Assembly: GCA_024711125.1 (NCBI GenBank)
Contig: JANJTM010000043.1
Coordinates: 1-64,000, forward strand
Direction: 5' to 3'
Length of the DNA: 64,000 nucleotides
From: Rhodothermales bacterium
Lineage (GTDB): Bacteria > Bacteroidota > Rhodothermia > Rhodothermales > UBA10348
Shown here: piece after piece, positions 62,657 through 64,000 of the stretch
Layout of the letters: each line of letters opens with the position of its first letter
How positions within the stretch are numbered: position 1 is the first letter of the stretch
Position numbers and translations under genes: made by a program
Notes under the pieces: model-generated
Seen by the model: the letters and a program-made list of their open reading frames with translations, nothing else
What the model was told of the DNA's origin: nothing
Database searches by the model: none

Positions 62657-64000
62657 GTGAACGCCGGCTGGTACCTGTTGTCGGCCCTGGCGGCCGAGTG
62701 GAACGGCCGGCTGGCGGGATCCACGATCGTGGACCTGCACTCGGCGGCGCGCGACGAGCTCACCGTGCTGCTCGACAACGGTCGTGAGGTAGACGGCATC
62801 CGGATTTCGGTGAGACCGGGCGACCGGTACGTGCTGCGCCAGGCCGACGCGACGCGCCCCCGCCGCAACGTGACCACGCTCCTGGGTTCGGCGCGCTCGC
62901 GCGTCGTTCGTGGCGTGACCGTGGCCGAGCGCGACCGCCTGGTCGATTTCGGGCTCGACGACGGAAGCGTGCTGCGTATCGTGCTGTTCGGTCCGCGCGC
63001 CAACGTCGTGCACGGCCGGGATCCGGCCGGTGTCATCGCCTCGTTCCGGGAAAACGTGGCCGTTCCGGGCACCCCGATGCCGTCGCCGTTGCCGGCCCCC
63101 GATCCCGTCACTCCAGCCGACGTGCGCGCGCGCTGGCCCGGCGAATCGATGGATCTGGCGCGCGCGGTCGCCCGCACGTGGCCGCTCTTCGACTCGCTCA
63201 TGGCCGCCGAGGTCGTGGCGCGGGCGGGACTGCGGGTTCACGACGCATGCCTGGTCGAAACGCACGACTTCGAGCGCCTGGCCCGCGCCGCCGCCTCGGT
63301 GCGTGCCGACGCCCTGGCGCCGCGACCGGTCCTCTGGCGAAACGGACGGCAGCCCGTGGCGCTGGCCCTCGTGCCGTCGAGTTCGCCCCCGGCGCCGGAC
63401 GCCCAGCGGTTCGATACGGTGGACGAGGCAGTGCGGGTCTTCGTGCGGGCTACGCTCGCCGAGCGCGCATTCCGTGCGGAAGCGGAGCCGCTGGTCCGTC
63501 TGCTCGCATCGGTCGTCGAGCGCAACCGGACCCGTGGCGAACGCATGCGGGAGGAACTGGCCGCCGCCTCGCGGGCCGACCGCTGGGAGCGTTTCGGGCA
63601 CCTGCTTTCGGCCGCGGCGCTGCCGGAAACGCCGGGCCGGGACTCGGTGACCCTGCCCGACCTGTTCGAGTCGGGGGCACCGGTCGAGGTGCCGCTCGAT
63701 CCGGCGCGAACGCCGCTCGACAATGCGCGGCGGTACTACGAGCGGGCCCGAAACGTGAGACGGGCCCGCGAAACGGCCTCTGACCGGCTCGAGCGCGCCG
63801 CAGATGCCGAACGAACCGCCGGTCGGCTCTTGCGCGAACTGGAGGTCGTCCGGGACCGGGAAGGACTCAAGGACTTTCGCGCGCGACACGCCGGGGACCT
63901 TGCGCGGTTCGCCTTCGAACGACCGGCCGACGCCGCCCCGCTGCCCTTCCGGCGGTTCGACCTGGGCCGCGGCTACGAGGTCTGGGTCGGACGCAACGCA
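62657..64000 (+). CDS. NFACT family protein (RqcH/fibronectin-binding-like), 3' end outside window
   Basis: GTG at 62657 opens a frame that runs without a stop to the window end (448 codons). The N-terminal NFACT-N domain (start NAGWYLLSALAAEWNGRLAG) is followed by the second domain and coiled-coil arms marked by the family motif LDPARTPLDNARRYYERARNVRRA (read in two parts). The last visible residues, GYEVWVGRNA, open the NFACT-R (DUF814) domain. RqcH-type proteins bind stalled 50S subunits and add C-terminal Ala tails; whether this protein does so depends on residues not seen here. It begins 5 bp after the membrane-protein gene. Confidence 0.9.
   Translation, partial: MNAGWYLLSALAAEWNGRLAGSTIVDLHSAARDELTVLLDNGREVDGIRISVRPGDRYVLRQADATRPRRNVTTLLGSARSRVVRGVTVAERDRLVDFGLDDGSVLRIVLFGPRANVVHGRDPAGVIASFRENVAVPGTPMPSPLPAPDPVTPADVRARWPGESMDLARAVARTWPLFDSLMAAEVVARAGLRVHDACLVETHDFERLARAAASVRADALAPRPVLWRNGRQPVALALVPSSSPPAPDAQRFDTVDEAVRVFVRATLAERAFRAEAEPLVRLLASVVERNRTRGERMREELAAASRADRWERFGHLLSAAALPETPGRDSVTLPDLFESGAPVEVPLDPARTPLDNARRYYERARNVRRARETASDRLERAADAERTAGRLLRELEVVRDREGLKDFRARHAGDLARFAFERPADAAPLPFRRFDLGRGYEVWVGRNA

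Overview
This 64 kb window is a GC-rich (roughly two-thirds G+C by eye) bacterial chromosome segment, densely packed with genes and without rRNA, tRNA, insertion sequences, prophage or CRISPR that I can recognise. Three things point to the Bacteroidota/Rhodothermota side of the FCB group, most likely a high-GC Rhodothermales-type organism. Two giant secreted proteins end in the NPFNPxT...LPSGxYxVRL type of C-terminal (type IX) sorting domain. The primary sigma factor is the short (279 aa) form typical of that lineage. An ECF sigma factor is translationally coupled to a Ser/Thr kinase-TPR protein. Several upstream regions also carry TAnnTT elements like Bacteroidota -7 boxes. The taxonomic call is inference.

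Layout. 1-505: non-coding, with an A/T-rich imperfect direct repeat. 506-10002: smc, the ECF sigma/kinase pair and clpB. 10140-17689: one leftward metal-efflux operon (small Cys-rich secreted protein, CusC/TolC, CusB with a metal-binding domain, CusA, DUF302, methyltransferase). 17786-21441: DUF493, then a class V aminotransferase-ktrB-ktrA operon. 21533-24486: amidohydrolase and a Wzi-like outer-membrane protein. 24495-25520: a small protein and TonB, separated by a clear terminator. 25650-31227: a leftward five-gene run gdh-hypothetical-lipoprotein-nnrDE-vanZ.

31409-41457 runs rightward: a TrmH-like methyltransferase, alanine dehydrogenase, a YceH-like winged-helix protein, hutU-hutH-hutI, a one-domain asparaginase-like protein, a secreted HExxH peptidase and FtsX. 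With glutamate dehydrogenase next door and lysine 2,3-aminomutase at 43343, this middle third is rich in amino-acid catabolism. No hutG is present. 42319-44569 pairs a D-Ala-D-Ala-ligase-like ATP-grasp enzyme with a KamA enzyme. 44562-53656 holds two adjacent ~1,490-residue type IX cargo proteins that share a Cys-to-Cys beta-propeller-like module, four copies in all.

53984-57201 runs rightward: a membrane GAF/degenerate-GGDEF protein, phosphopentomutase and two EutN/CcmL microcompartment vertex proteins, all overlapping or nearly so. 57198-59635 is a leftward folP-cdaA-pcm operon. 59727-64000 has a GH3-family protein, rpoD, a small membrane protein and the first 448 codons of an NFACT/RqcH-type protein cut off by the window end.

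The best leads are the four-copy closed-propeller module, the deoB-microcompartment vertex gene set without visible shell hexamers, the ATP-grasp/KamA pair, and an interleaved A-B-A'-B' set of 12-bp stems between the two giant genes. I did not find a whole unprecedented multi-gene system.
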